DNA from: Gordius sp. MW1
Taxonomy: Eukaryota > Nematomorpha > Gordioida > Gordea > Gordiidae
Direction: 5' to 3'
Assembly: GCA_964036665.1 (NCBI GenBank)
Contig: OZ038532.1
Coordinates: forward strand, 18,937,037 to 19,001,036
Length of the DNA: 64,000 nt
A model generated the notes under the pieces. It was given only the letters and a program-made list of their open reading frames with translations. It was not told the DNA's origin and did not search any database. Positions within the stretch are counted from its first letter, which is position 1. Every line of letters begins with the position of its first letter. Shown here piece by piece: positions 46,810 through 56,740 of the stretch. Both the position numbers and the translations under genes were made by a program.

Positions 46810-47110
46810 GTTTATAAATTTAACTTAATTACGTCACAACTATTTATTCTCAACTTGAAATTAAATAGAGTCTTTCTATCTAACTTAATTACGCAATCTT
46901 ATTGTCGTATTATATAACAAGAAAGGACAGGTTCAAGCAGATTTAACAACTATGTTATTAAATACCATTCTAGACCTAATAATGATAATAGTTCTAAAGC
47001 TTGAAAGCCTTAAATCTATATTTTACGAAGGGTTATATAGGTTTTTTTCTATTTGTTTTCTAAAATTACGCAGTTCAATGCTAAGATATCAATAATTTAC
47101 ATTTCATCGC
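46810..47110. other. 5' side of the AT-hook gene; nothing else seen
   Basis: AT-rich sequence that may hold the promoter of the gene on the minus strand. No element is recognised. Confidence 0.35.
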
Positions 47111-47115
47111 TTATC

Positions 47116-47276
47116 ATGGGCGGAGCCAGGGGGGCAAGGAGGGCCGGCTGCCCTCCTCTAAATCCAATAATTTGTTGAAATTTATTCAATTTGTGGCTAA
47201 AATTTCAAAAAATGTTAGTTTGCACCTCTTTAAATCATTATTGCCCCTTTTAATTCCAAGTCTATGTCGCTTATTG
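47116..47276. mobile_element. MITE with ATGGGCGGAGCCA end, decayed right end
   Basis: ATGGGCGGAGCCAGGGGGGC and GAGGGCCGGCTGCCCTCC followed by AAATCCAATAATTTGTTGAA match the family at 37910. The right end (CAAGTCTATGTCGCTTATTG) is degenerate. Confidence 0.55.
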
Positions 47277-47279
47277 AAT

Positions 47280-48640
47280 AGACATACTACATTTTAAATA
47301 TCTTTATATATAGTCATCTAGTAAATTTCTGTCTCATCTAAATGGTTAAATGTCAACGAATTAGGGTGCATTCTATAATTGCACTATATTTTAGTTAAAA
47401 TTTGTTTCATTTATATGGCATTCTATGTCTTTCGCATTAAATTTTAATAGGTGCCATTTACACTACATTTTATAGCATAGATCTTTATATCAGGATCACT
47501 TTGGTACATTTTGTACAAATTTTTAGCTAATTGGTTCTGGTCTTTTGCATTTCGTCTTACGTTAATTTTTAAATATTCCATTAGGAAGCCAGCTTAATAA
47601 CTTTTGCTATTACTCTATTTTATTATTTGATACATTGTAAAATCAACAAGGCATCTAAAGTCGACGCATCTATGTGTGTCTTAGTACTGCTTTCCTTTTA
47701 CAAATTTTAAATCGGATATCTATATATACACAAATGTAACTTTGTTTTCTTTGGCCACTAAGATCTCGGAAAGTTTATGAGCGATGGCCAGATCATTGCC
47801 TTAGCATTGTAGATGGTTTATACACTTTTTATACACCTTGGAGAGTGGGAACCATGTTTTTAAAAAAATAAACTGCCATCTACCGGAGACTAAAATGAAA
47901 CATTTTTATAGTTATTTATCAATTCAGTATTACTCATTGCCCTGAAAGTTTCCCCCTATTTTTTGTCATTTTTACCTCGATTTTTCAGTCACCTACTTGC
48001 AATTTTTGCCAATATTTAAGTCTGTGACAAATAAAAAGTCTTAATTTGAAATTTTTACCATCTTGTTTACATAAAAGCAACGCGCGATTTTAAAAAAATC
48101 GGCCTTGAGTTCTTGCACGGATCTGTTTCATGGCCGTACAAAAATGGGGGTGGAAGAAATATCGAAATTTTGGTTAATAGGCCTTTTTCTATTATTTAAC
48201 CTTAAATACCAATCATATTACTCACATTATATAGCATTAAAAAATTTTTTATCATAAAGTCTCTTACATATGATATCTTAAATATTCTATTATTGCGTAA
48301 TAATTATTTCTTTACATGAGGACATTAGGTCTGCATTAGTCGACTGTTTAAAAAGTGCCGGGCGCGCCAATCTAAGTAAAACAGTTAGGATTTTATTTTG
48401 CTCACTTAAAAAATATGAACATTAAAAGAAAAAAATACATGTGGTACTCCAAAGAAAATAAAATCTGATCTATGATTTTACATTATAATAAAGTTATAAA
48501 TTTTTGGAGAATTATGATTAAGTAAGGTAAGTCGTCTCATAAAAGAGCGAAGGACATGAAGGCCCAATAAAATAAAAGTCTTTTATTATTAAACGACAAT
48601 TTTATATTGTTAACTTTATAAACAACGTTTATAGTATCTC
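47280..48640. other. Unassigned AT-rich DNA
   Basis: I see no gene, RNA or recognisable repeat here. Confidence 0.45.
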
Positions 48641-48699
48641 TTCTTCTTTATCAGTTATTTGGTCCCACATTCATAAGGTTTGTTTTTATAAGTTTCTTC

Positions 48700-50459
48700 C
48701 ATCATCGGGTGAGTGCCATGTCTTGAGTAATCTCTTTAGTTTTCATAACTTTATCGACTTGCCCTTTCCATGTGACACTGGGTATCCTCTTCCTCTCTTC
48801 CCCGCTACCTTCATGTCAAGTACTTTTCGATTTACGTCATCCGTGTCCCTTCATAGTATATGCCCATACCACCTTAGCCGATCTTAGTTAATCATGTCCG
48901 CCATAGGTTGAATACCCATTTTTGTCATGAAATAGTCATTGGTCATATGGTCGAGTTTAGTATACCCCAAGCTCCACCGTATCATTCTCATCTCTGTGGC
49001 TATAGCTTTCCTTCCGTAGTGTTTAATGCCCATTTTTCACTTTCATAGATTAACACCGGTCTTACGATGGATTGTAAGCTTTGCTCTTCAACCATATTGG
49101 CATTTTCTTGTCGCACATTACACCGGATATACTTCGCCATTTAAGCCATCTTTTTTGGATCCGGGCATTGACTTCTGTTGTGCAACCTCCCTCTTGATGT
49201 AGCATCGAGCCGAGGTATGTAAACCTGTCTACTTTTAAGTACTTTAGATTTAGATTGTCATCCAGCGATGGGGTGCTTGTACCGTTCATTTCCATGTATA
49301 CCGTTTTTCGATCGTTGACCTTTGAACCATATCCAGCTAAGCGCTTTGACCACTTTTCGGCTTCTTCGAATACTTTCTCCCTTGTTTCCTCGAATAGTAC
49401 TATATCATCGGCATATAGCATACACCATGGCGATGGCTTTTGAATATCCCTCGTTATATTAAATAAAAAGGGATTTAAAGCAGATCCTTGATGTAATCCA
49501 ATTTTAACCCGAAAAGATTTAGAGTCTCCAACTGTTGTCCTAACGCAAGAGTTTGAGGCTTCATAAATATTTTTCAGAAGCCGTATCGTCAGGGATATTT
49601 TTTTTCCCAGGCATCAATATTAAATCGCGGGGGACCGTGTCATAAGCTTTCTTCAAGTCGATAAAGACCATTTGTAGGTTTTTCCTCTTTTCACCATACT
49701 TATCCATCATTTGTCATAGTGCGAAGATAGGGTCGATTGTGGATTTGCCGGCCACAAATCCGAATTAATTAGCCGATATTTCCATCTCGTTTTTCAGCCT
49801 TGTTACTAAGATCCTATCCATAAGCTTCAAGAAGTGGCAAGTTAGCTTGATCCTCTGTAATTGCCACAGTCCTGAGGGTCTCCTTTGCCTTTAAATAAGG
49901 GTATAATCGTGCTTGCTCTCCATTGATTATGAATTCGCTCTTCTACTAATATCTTGTTAAGGAGGTTCGTCATGGTGGTGACTCCTTCTTCACGACATCC
50001 GAGCAATGCTTCCATAGGTATTCCATCTGGTCCATTTGCTTTTCCTTTTTACATCTTGTTCATCTGTGTCCTAACTTCATCCTCCGGAAAGAGTTCGACC
50101 ATACTTATATTTGGCTTAATTTTTGGAAGGGAATCCTTGTCATTTGCAATATTCATAATTTTCTTAAAATATCCTTATATCCATCACTTCTTTCGCCCTG
50201 AATAGGTTTGACCCTTCTCGTTTTTGACTATTTTAAGAACTCCGACATCGCGACTTTTCTTATCCCTTATCTTGGTCAATATGTACATAAGCCTCTCGCC
50301 TCCTTTATGATCCAGTTTCTTTGCCATCTTGGTGTAGGCGGCATTCTTCGCTTTTGCAACGGCTTTTTTTACGGCCCTCTTTGCGTCCTTATATTCTTGA
50401 TAATCCTCCGACTTTTTTGATTTATGCCACCGTCTATATAGATTTTTCTTTCTTTCGAT
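48700..50459 (-). pseudogene. RTE-like LINE reverse transcriptase part
   Basis: The palm motif LYADDIVLF opens a 119-codon frame at 49062-49421 that continues into WSKRLAGYGSKVNDRKTVYME and YLKVDRFTYLGSMLHQEGG. Motif A (VFIDLKKAYDTVPRDLI-like) is near 49630-49680 in another frame. The N-terminal linker KKNLYRRWHKSKKSEDYQEYKDAKRAVKKAVAKAKNA-type sequence begins at the hAT insertion, split across frames near 50300-50459. Not functional. Confidence 0.68.
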
Positions 50460-50467
50460 GAAATCCC

Positions 50468-51969
50468 TAGTGATGCGGAAAAACCGAGAAAAATCTCGGT
50501 CGACGAGAATTTGAAAAATGAAGTCGAGATCGAGACGAGAATTTTGATGTCGAGACGAGACGATACGAGATTTTTTCGGCGAGATCTCGATTTTTTATTG
50601 ATCGTTAGATTTTAGTAAATTATTGTGAATTTTAACTTGCATGATTTACATTTCAGGTATTAAGTGTAAATCAATATGTACGAAATATATTTCATATTGA
50701 AAAAATCCCTAAATGTAATAAATATTATATTTTGCAAAAATTTAAAATTTGGCAACAAAATGTGAAGAATTTTATAATACATTTATCACATATTTGTATC
50801 CATAGCATCATTAGATATCACAAAATTGTAGGCTTAGAATGAGTTCTGATGGAATAATAAATATTACTAAAGCATATTTGAATTTCGCAGTTACTCATCC
50901 TGTATAATGCGTTTGTAAATTGGTTGTCAATCTGTTTAAGTAATTTTTTTTATTTTTTTTAAAGCTCGAGATTTTCGAGCACCCTAACGATTTCAAAAGT
51001 ACAATAGAGAATTTAATGACACCGTAATAGATTAAATCTAAAGCATGAGTTTTCTAAAAGTTTTTATGCTTCAACTATATTCGGTAAATAACTATTTAAT
51101 GGCAAAGTTAGTTAGATTTGGAAGATAATTATTTGGAATAAATTTGATTATAATGTTTTTTGTCACAAATTTTAATACGTGCTATTTAAAGTTTAAAACC
51201 TTATGTTCTTAATCCTATAATAATGCAGCTTTTATTGTTGTTTCTACACGTTTTGATATGTGCATCTAGTTATCAATTCTTTAAATAATAATATTTTCAT
51301 TAAAAGTGACTAGCACTTTGTGGTTTATACGCTATAGTAAACATGCAATAAACAGTATGGGCTATAATTAATGATGGTACTAGTGGACTTAATTGTTTGC
51401 CTTAAATGTGTTAAGGTCTACTTTGAAGCTTTAGCCAGGATTAATAAAGGGTCTCAATTTGCTCAATTGTGCAACTAAGTCAACTATAACCGAACTTATT
51501 ATTTTCTAAGACTATTTATAGTCAAACACGATAATTTGATACAAATGTTATAATTTGCTAGAACAATAATAATTTTCTATACTTCATATTTATTTATTAT
51601 TTTTTAGTCTGCACTTTCCATGGAAAATGTTATTTTTATATATGAATTCATATCTTTAAATTGTCAATGAGATGTCGTGTCCCGCTAAATGTTTAAAAAG
51701 TTTGTGTATTAAAGTTTTTCAAAAAATATAAAAATTTGCCATTTTAATTTTTTAACACTTATTTAATATTTTAAATAAAACAGGACAACTTTTAATTTCA
51801 TAAATATTTTTTTAAATAAGTCGAGACGAGACGAGAATTCTCGTCTAGACGAGATGAGATCGAGATTTTTCCAGACCGAGACGAGACGAGATCGAGATTT
51901 TTATAATCGATCCCAAAACGAGACGAGATTTTGTTTTCGAGACCGAGACGAGACGAGATCGAGACACTA
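50468..51969. mobile_element. Non-autonomous hAT (GAGAC-array family), copy 2, 1502 bp
   Basis: It begins TAGTGATGCGGAAAAACCGA and ends GATCGAGACACTA. The perfect 8-bp duplication GAAATCCC lies at 50460-50467 and 51970-51977. Both ends have GAGACGAGACGAGAT arrays, longer at the right end (51815-51965). The middle is AT-rich without a transposase and matches 20519-23878 minus HINE E. It inserted into the LINE coding region between the endonuclease and reverse transcriptase. Confidence 0.9.
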
Positions 51970-51977
51970 GAAATCCC

Positions 51978-53050
51978 TAACCGATTGATCCCACCCCCAT
52001 AGTTCCCTATTCATAGCTTTGCCTCCTTAGGTCTGCCCTAGGACACGAATCGCTGTTTCCTTAATGTCCTTAGATAGCGTCTCCCAATTATCGTCCACGT
52101 CCCTTTGCAACTTCCTTGCACCCAATAGTGAGGAGGCTTTTTGATGGTATTCTTCGTTCGTCAACCTATCCTTTAACCTTTTGTATCGACGAGGTTCATA
52201 TACCTTTCTTCTTTCGGGAAATACTCTTCTGTCAAGATCCATTACAAGGTGACGATGTTGCCTGGCGATTTCTTCTCCCGGTAATACTTTGCAATCCTTG
52301 ATACTCCATCAGTCCTTTGGTATAAGAAAATAGTCAATTTGACTGAAATGCTTCCCACTTCTATAGGTCACAATATGATCTTCGCGTTTTTGAAAATAGA
52401 TGTTAACGATCGCCATGTCATATGCTTGGGATACTTGGTGAAGTTTTTCATCTTCTCTGTTCTTCAGACCATGCCCATAGCCTCCATGATTGCGTTTATA
52501 CCCGGGCGATCTTTTCCTACGTGAGCGTTGAAATCTGCCCCAATAATTAGTCTTTCTTCCTGTCCTATTCCTTATATATCCTTTTCCAATAAATCGAAGA
52601 ATATTCTCTGATTCCGAACACCCAATTTGGGGAGCATACGCGCACATAACGGTTAGGAGGCCCCCTTGATCTGCAATCTTCACCCACATTAGCCTGTCGG
52701 AACAACGCTTGACTTCCACTACCTTGTCCTTGAACAATTCGCTTAGAACAATACCGACCCCGTTTCTACGTTTTGGTTACCCACTGTAGGAAAGCTTGTA
52801 TCCTTCTCCTAATTCCCGAGCTTTTGTTCCGTTCCACTTCGTCTCTTTTGAGCAGGCGATGTGTACCTTTCTTCTTTATAGCATTTGTGCGACCTCGATC
52901 CTCTTCTTCGTCAACGTTCCCACATTCCAACACGTTATTCGCATTCTTACAACGACTATCTTAACCGCCTTCGTTGTGATGAGCAGTGACCCTAATGTAT
53001 TTTTCACATTGCACGGGCGGGGTATGCAATGCGCGTGTTAGTGGAGGACA
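51978..53050 (-). pseudogene. RTE-like LINE endonuclease part
   Basis: The longest intact stretch is 142 codons at 52309-52737: FKDKVVEVKRCSDRLMWVKI, then TVMCAYAPQIGCSE, then MAIVNIYFQKREDHIVTYRSG and FSQIDYFLI. These are the phosphodiesterase blocks of APE-like endonucleases in RTE-type LINEs. Upstream frames (52773-53041) carry RRNGVGIVLSELF-type and GEGYKL-type pieces. Downstream, 52027-52242 (RRVFPERRKVYEPRRYKRLKDRLTNEEYH) is the linker to the reverse transcriptase. Several shifts break the frame. Confidence 0.72.
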
Positions 53051-53129
53051 CCCTAGCCTTTTCTTGTAAAATTTTGTTTGAAACTATCATAATTTTGGAG
53101 TTGGTTTTTATAACCGGTTTCCGACCTGA

Positions 53130-53866
53130 CGCCAACCCTCCACTTTTTGCACACGGACTTGGGACCGTCGTAGGTAATGTTAACGTTTATAGTAAAATAC
53201 GAATTTTTAAAACAAAGTGAGCCTGTTCTTAATTAATGCGGGGCTGTTGCTGGGCAATCTGCGGGCTATGTGCGGGCCGAAAAAATATATTTGAGCGGGT
53301 GTGGGCCGAGCCTCAACTTGATATTTTGGTCCGTGCTCTTTATTGAGGACTATGCCAAAAAAACGCTTAGATAGGTACAGCCAGTAAGATATAGATTTTA
53401 TTTTGTATGCTCTTTCTGCTTTTAAATGGCAGTGTAAAGCTGTTTATATTCTATTAATGGATGAATTTTCTTATTTTGATGCTAAAATGATAAATTTTAT
53501 GTAAGTAATAACATCCTCAAAATATAATTTTTAGTGCACTTTATAGAAACACAGCCTAAAGCACGGCTGGGCGCTTGTGGCCGTTCTCTATGTATTTTGT
53601 ATAGCATTTATTTTAAAATATAAGAAATTAAAGGAATTATCTTTTAAAAAAGCAGTATTATAATAATTTTAAATCTGTATTTTTACCTATTTAGCCAGAC
53701 GAACTTACAATTTTACTCGCTTTTGTTCTATAATTAAATTCGGTCGGTTGCCATTTTTATTCGTCTTACCAAATAATTTAGTTACTTCTTTTCCCTCATT
53801 ATACCTTTATTAACAAGTTTTTTTCTCTTTTTTCCCTTGAAAATGGTCCTAAGCGAACCAAAATAT
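53130..53866. other. Unassigned DNA with a GC-rich repeat patch
   Basis: There is no gene. GCGGGGCTGTTGCTGGGCAATCTGCGGGC...GCGGGCCG at 53237-53280 looks like another short GC subterminal array, but no second end was found. Confidence 0.35.
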
Positions 53867-54323
53867 TAGGGGTTTGTCCGAACCCGAACTCCTGAACCCG
53901 AACGGGTAAAACCCGATGTTTTACAGAACCCGAACCCAAACCCGAATCCATTTTTAAAAATACCCTTAAAACCCGAACCCGAACCCGATGATAACAAATA
54001 AGGGTTCGGGTTCGGGTTTTTAATTCAAAAATATATTGTGAATTGAATATCTCAGTTTTCTCTATCATGACAATGTAACGAAAACCATACGATTTTAATA
54101 TTTTTATGTGTCCGGCACTTTTCATTCATTAATCGATACTAATTATCTCAAGAATTATTTGTAAGTATTATATATATGATTGATATAATATAATTTCTTA
54201 ACCCCAACCTGTACCAGAACCCGAACCCAATTCCTTAAACCCAAACACGAACCCAAACCCGATTTCAAAATTTATACAAAACCTGAACACGAACCCGATT
54301 TTATTTTTGGCGGCAAACCCCTG
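53867..54323. mobile_element. Deletion derivative of the 4309-6934 hAT, 457 bp, with TSD
   Basis: It begins TAGGGGTTTGTCCGAACCCG (first base changed from C) and ends CGGCAAACCCCTG. The perfect 8-bp duplication CAAAATAT lies at 53859-53866 and 54324-54331. In reverse orientation it matches the right part of the complete element, including TTCACAATATATTTTTGAAT and the GGGTTCGG array. It then jumps to the left subterminal array, so the transposase gene is deleted. It is a substrate that the 620-aa transposase could mobilise. Confidence 0.88.
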
Positions 54324-54331
54324 CAAAATAT

Positions 54332-54700
54332 TGAATTTCTTTTCCTCATTTATTTATTCATCCTAAGAGACCATTAATAAAACCTCCTTGCTTATATTAT
54401 TCAGAAATTGATATAGTACTTGCAAATTTAAATTACTTTCATCTTTGCTTTATTTTGAACAACCTATAATATAAACTAGAGAAGTTATATATTCGATTCT
54501 ATAGATTAGATATAAAAGTGGTACTTTAATAATAAAATACGATAACCTAGGAACTTATTAAACCAATTTCCGTGTATTTCGAATCATAGATAAAATAAAA
54601 AACACTTTTTTTGGACTTAATAAGGAATCGCGGTGCAGATTCCTAATATAGTCCTTAATTTAGGATCGTGTAACAGTGACCATTTTTCAGTATGTAATAA
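54332..54700. other. Unassigned AT-rich DNA
   Basis: I see nothing here that I can name. Confidence 0.4.
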
Positions 54701-54707
54701 AAGAACC

Positions 54708-54993
54708 AGGCTATGTATTCTCGATTTTGAGTGATAAATAACAAAACGTAAAACGCATTTCTTAAACGTTCCATTCCCGAGCGCAATCATCGCGTTCGAA
54801 TTTGTGTGTTATTGTTTAAAAATAATCCTTTCAAGTCAAAATTATCTTTAAGGGACAGGGTTAAGGTTCGGGGTTAGGGTTTTAGGTCAGCGTTTTAGGT
54901 TAGGGTTAGGGTTAGGATTAGATGCAATGAAACGTTTAAGAAATGTGTTTTACGTTTTGTTATTTATCGCTCAAAATCGAGAATACATAGCCT
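54708..54993. mobile_element. MITE with 63-bp TIRs upstream of LIPT1
   Basis: The left arm 54708-54770 and right arm 54931-54993 are inverted with 61 of 63 matches (AGGCTATGTATTCTCGATTT at the outside, TTTCTTAAACGTT at the inside). The loop of about 160 bp contains GGGTTAGGG-type telomere-like repeats (54865-54925). Its outer right end lies only about 28 bp before the LIPT1 ATG, so the LIPT1 5' untranslated region or promoter probably overlaps it. Confidence 0.8.
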
Positions 54994-55021
54994 AGGCCGT
55001 AATAAAAAACCTTAATTCAAT

Positions 55022-56201
55022 ATGCTACAACGAATTTTCGATCGTCAAAAACACATCATTATATCCTTGTCAAAAGATATATTTACTAATTTAGCGTTTG
55101 AGGATTATTTATATACGTCCAAAGAAATAAAAAGCCAATTTATATTTTTGTATATTAATAAGCCATCAGTTATTGTCGGTAGATTTCAAAATATATGGAA
55201 AGAAAGTAATCCATTTTATCTAAAATACAAAAATATCAAGTTGGCTCGAAGAAAAAGTGGGGGAGGTGCAGTTTATCATGACGAAGGAAATATAAATCTG
55301 AGCTTTTTTAGTGATAGAAAAAATTATAACAGAAAAGCAAATTTGCTATATATAACTAAGGCACTTGATAATTTAGGAATTCATACCAACCTTAATGAGA
55401 AGGATGACATTATCATAAATGATAAAAAGGTTTTAATATTATTTTTTTTTCTTAATGGATAAAAGATCTCTGGGACTGCTGCAAAATTGGGGCAATATGT
55501 TTGTTATCATCATTGTACATTACTTGTGGAAAGTAATTTATTTAATATCAGAAAATCACTAAATTCCTTGCTGGTTTATAAATTTTTGAATATCTTAAAT
55601 TTTTAAAGGAATCATCTATAATTGACTGTAAGGGATCACCAAGTAAAAAATCGTCTATAATTAACATCAGAGATATCAACACTAAATTATCAACAAAAGC
55701 AGTATTGAATAGTCTTATTGAAAATTATTTGGATGCACCCCATGATAAAGTAAATATAAACAAAGTTGCATTTGTATAGGAATCATTGCATTGTCATATA
55801 TATTTTATAAATATAAGAATGTTTATTATGTTAATCCTAACCCACAAAATTTTCCTGGACTTGAAAAATCAATAAATGAATTCAAAAGTTGGGACTGGAT
55901 TTATGGAAAATGTCCAAAATTTGTGTTAAATACTGAGACTTCTAGTATTACGAATAGTTTTGGAAATATCAAAATGGTTGTTAATCAAGGATGTCTTCAA
56001 ACTCTTATAATTAACCATATGTATAAATCTAATTGTCTAAAATATATAACACTTGATCTTGAAAAATACAAACTTTGTTTTACCTTGTCAAATTTAATAG
56101 GTCCTATTGTTTGCAATCATTTGGAAAAACTTGTTAATCAAGAATTTGTTAAAAATTTTAAATCAATAATATACAAGCAAATGTGTGAAAAAATATTGTA
56201 A
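55022..56201 (+). CDS. LIPT1: Lipoyltransferase (LIPT1/LplA family), four exons, 346 aa
   Basis: It transfers lipoyl groups to the E2 subunits of 2-oxoacid dehydrogenases in mitochondria; LplA-type enzymes also make the lipoyl-AMP. Proposed exons are 55022-55429, 55466-55573, 55609-55749 and 55818-56201, with introns of 36, 35 and 68 nt, all phase 0. The third donor is GTAAAT; an alternative donor at 55774 would make a 44-nt intron and add 8 residues. Motifs: RRKSGGGAVYHDEGNIN (ATP and lipoate site), then DKK|ISGTAAKLG across intron 1, where the active-site-type Lys comes from the last codon of exon 1, then YHHCTLL, WDWIYGKCPKF and the small C-terminal domain. The length fits the family. AATAAA is at 56291. 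No damage is seen once the introns are removed. If the 35-36 nt gaps are not introns, this is a pseudogene. Confidence 0.8.
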
Positions 56202-56740
56202 ATTTTTGTTATTAAAATTTTGTTACATTTTTAATTCTTTTTTTTAAAAACAATTTTGGATCAATCTGTATCATATGATTTTTATACAACAATAAATTAT
56301 AAAAAAAATTTAGAGATCTTTACTTCCCTTATTTGAAAAAGTTCTGTGAACATTGAATTTGGTAACATTGCTTGCTTTGTTGTGTCTTATCTTTTTTATC
56401 TCTACATTCTATTCTCATCTATTAGTACAAGGTGTCATTTTATCCTTTAATTATAAACAAGTTGTCAGCTGTAAAGGAACCACATTTTTTAATTGACTGG
56501 GCAATTTATTTTGAAACTACACTTTTTATTTTAAAAAGTTTATAGGTCAAAAAATGCAAAATTTAAAGAAATTTTTTTTTGGGCTGCGCAGTTCAGGGCT
56601 AGGTGAACTCTTAGAAGGGTTTTGGTGGGCCCTGGCAGGCAATTTAGTTATCAAACTGGGCTAAATTCTGGTAGAAAAATTAGACAAATACGACTTATTA
56701 TAAAGGTATAATTTATATGTCTAGAACGTAAAACCTCGTA
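56202..56740. other. LIPT1 3' side and unassigned DNA
   Basis: It contains AATAAA at 56291-56296, a likely polyadenylation signal for LIPT1. No further gene is seen. Confidence 0.45.

Larger units (their letters stand above)
48640..53130 (-). mobile_element. RTE-like LINE, near full length, split by a hAT
   Basis: On the minus strand an APE endonuclease region (53050-52000) and a reverse transcriptase region (50460-48700) lie in the normal order, separated by the 1502-bp hAT at 50468-51969. The 3' tail, read on the minus strand, ends ..GATAAAGAAGAAGAGATAC, similar to the end of the LINE at 43300. It is the best preserved of the five RTE-like pieces in the window but still carries frameshifts. 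Confidence 0.75.

Noticed and set aside
54865-54925. GGGTTAGGG runs as an interstitial telomere
   Set aside because: The run is short and imperfect and lies inside a MITE loop. Similar runs are part of the HINEs, so it belongs to the elements.
55774-55817. A 44-nt third intron in LIPT1 using the donor GTATAG
   Set aside because: It is possible and in phase, but it adds eight residues where the family has none. The GTAAAT donor at 55750 fits better. Kept as an alternative.
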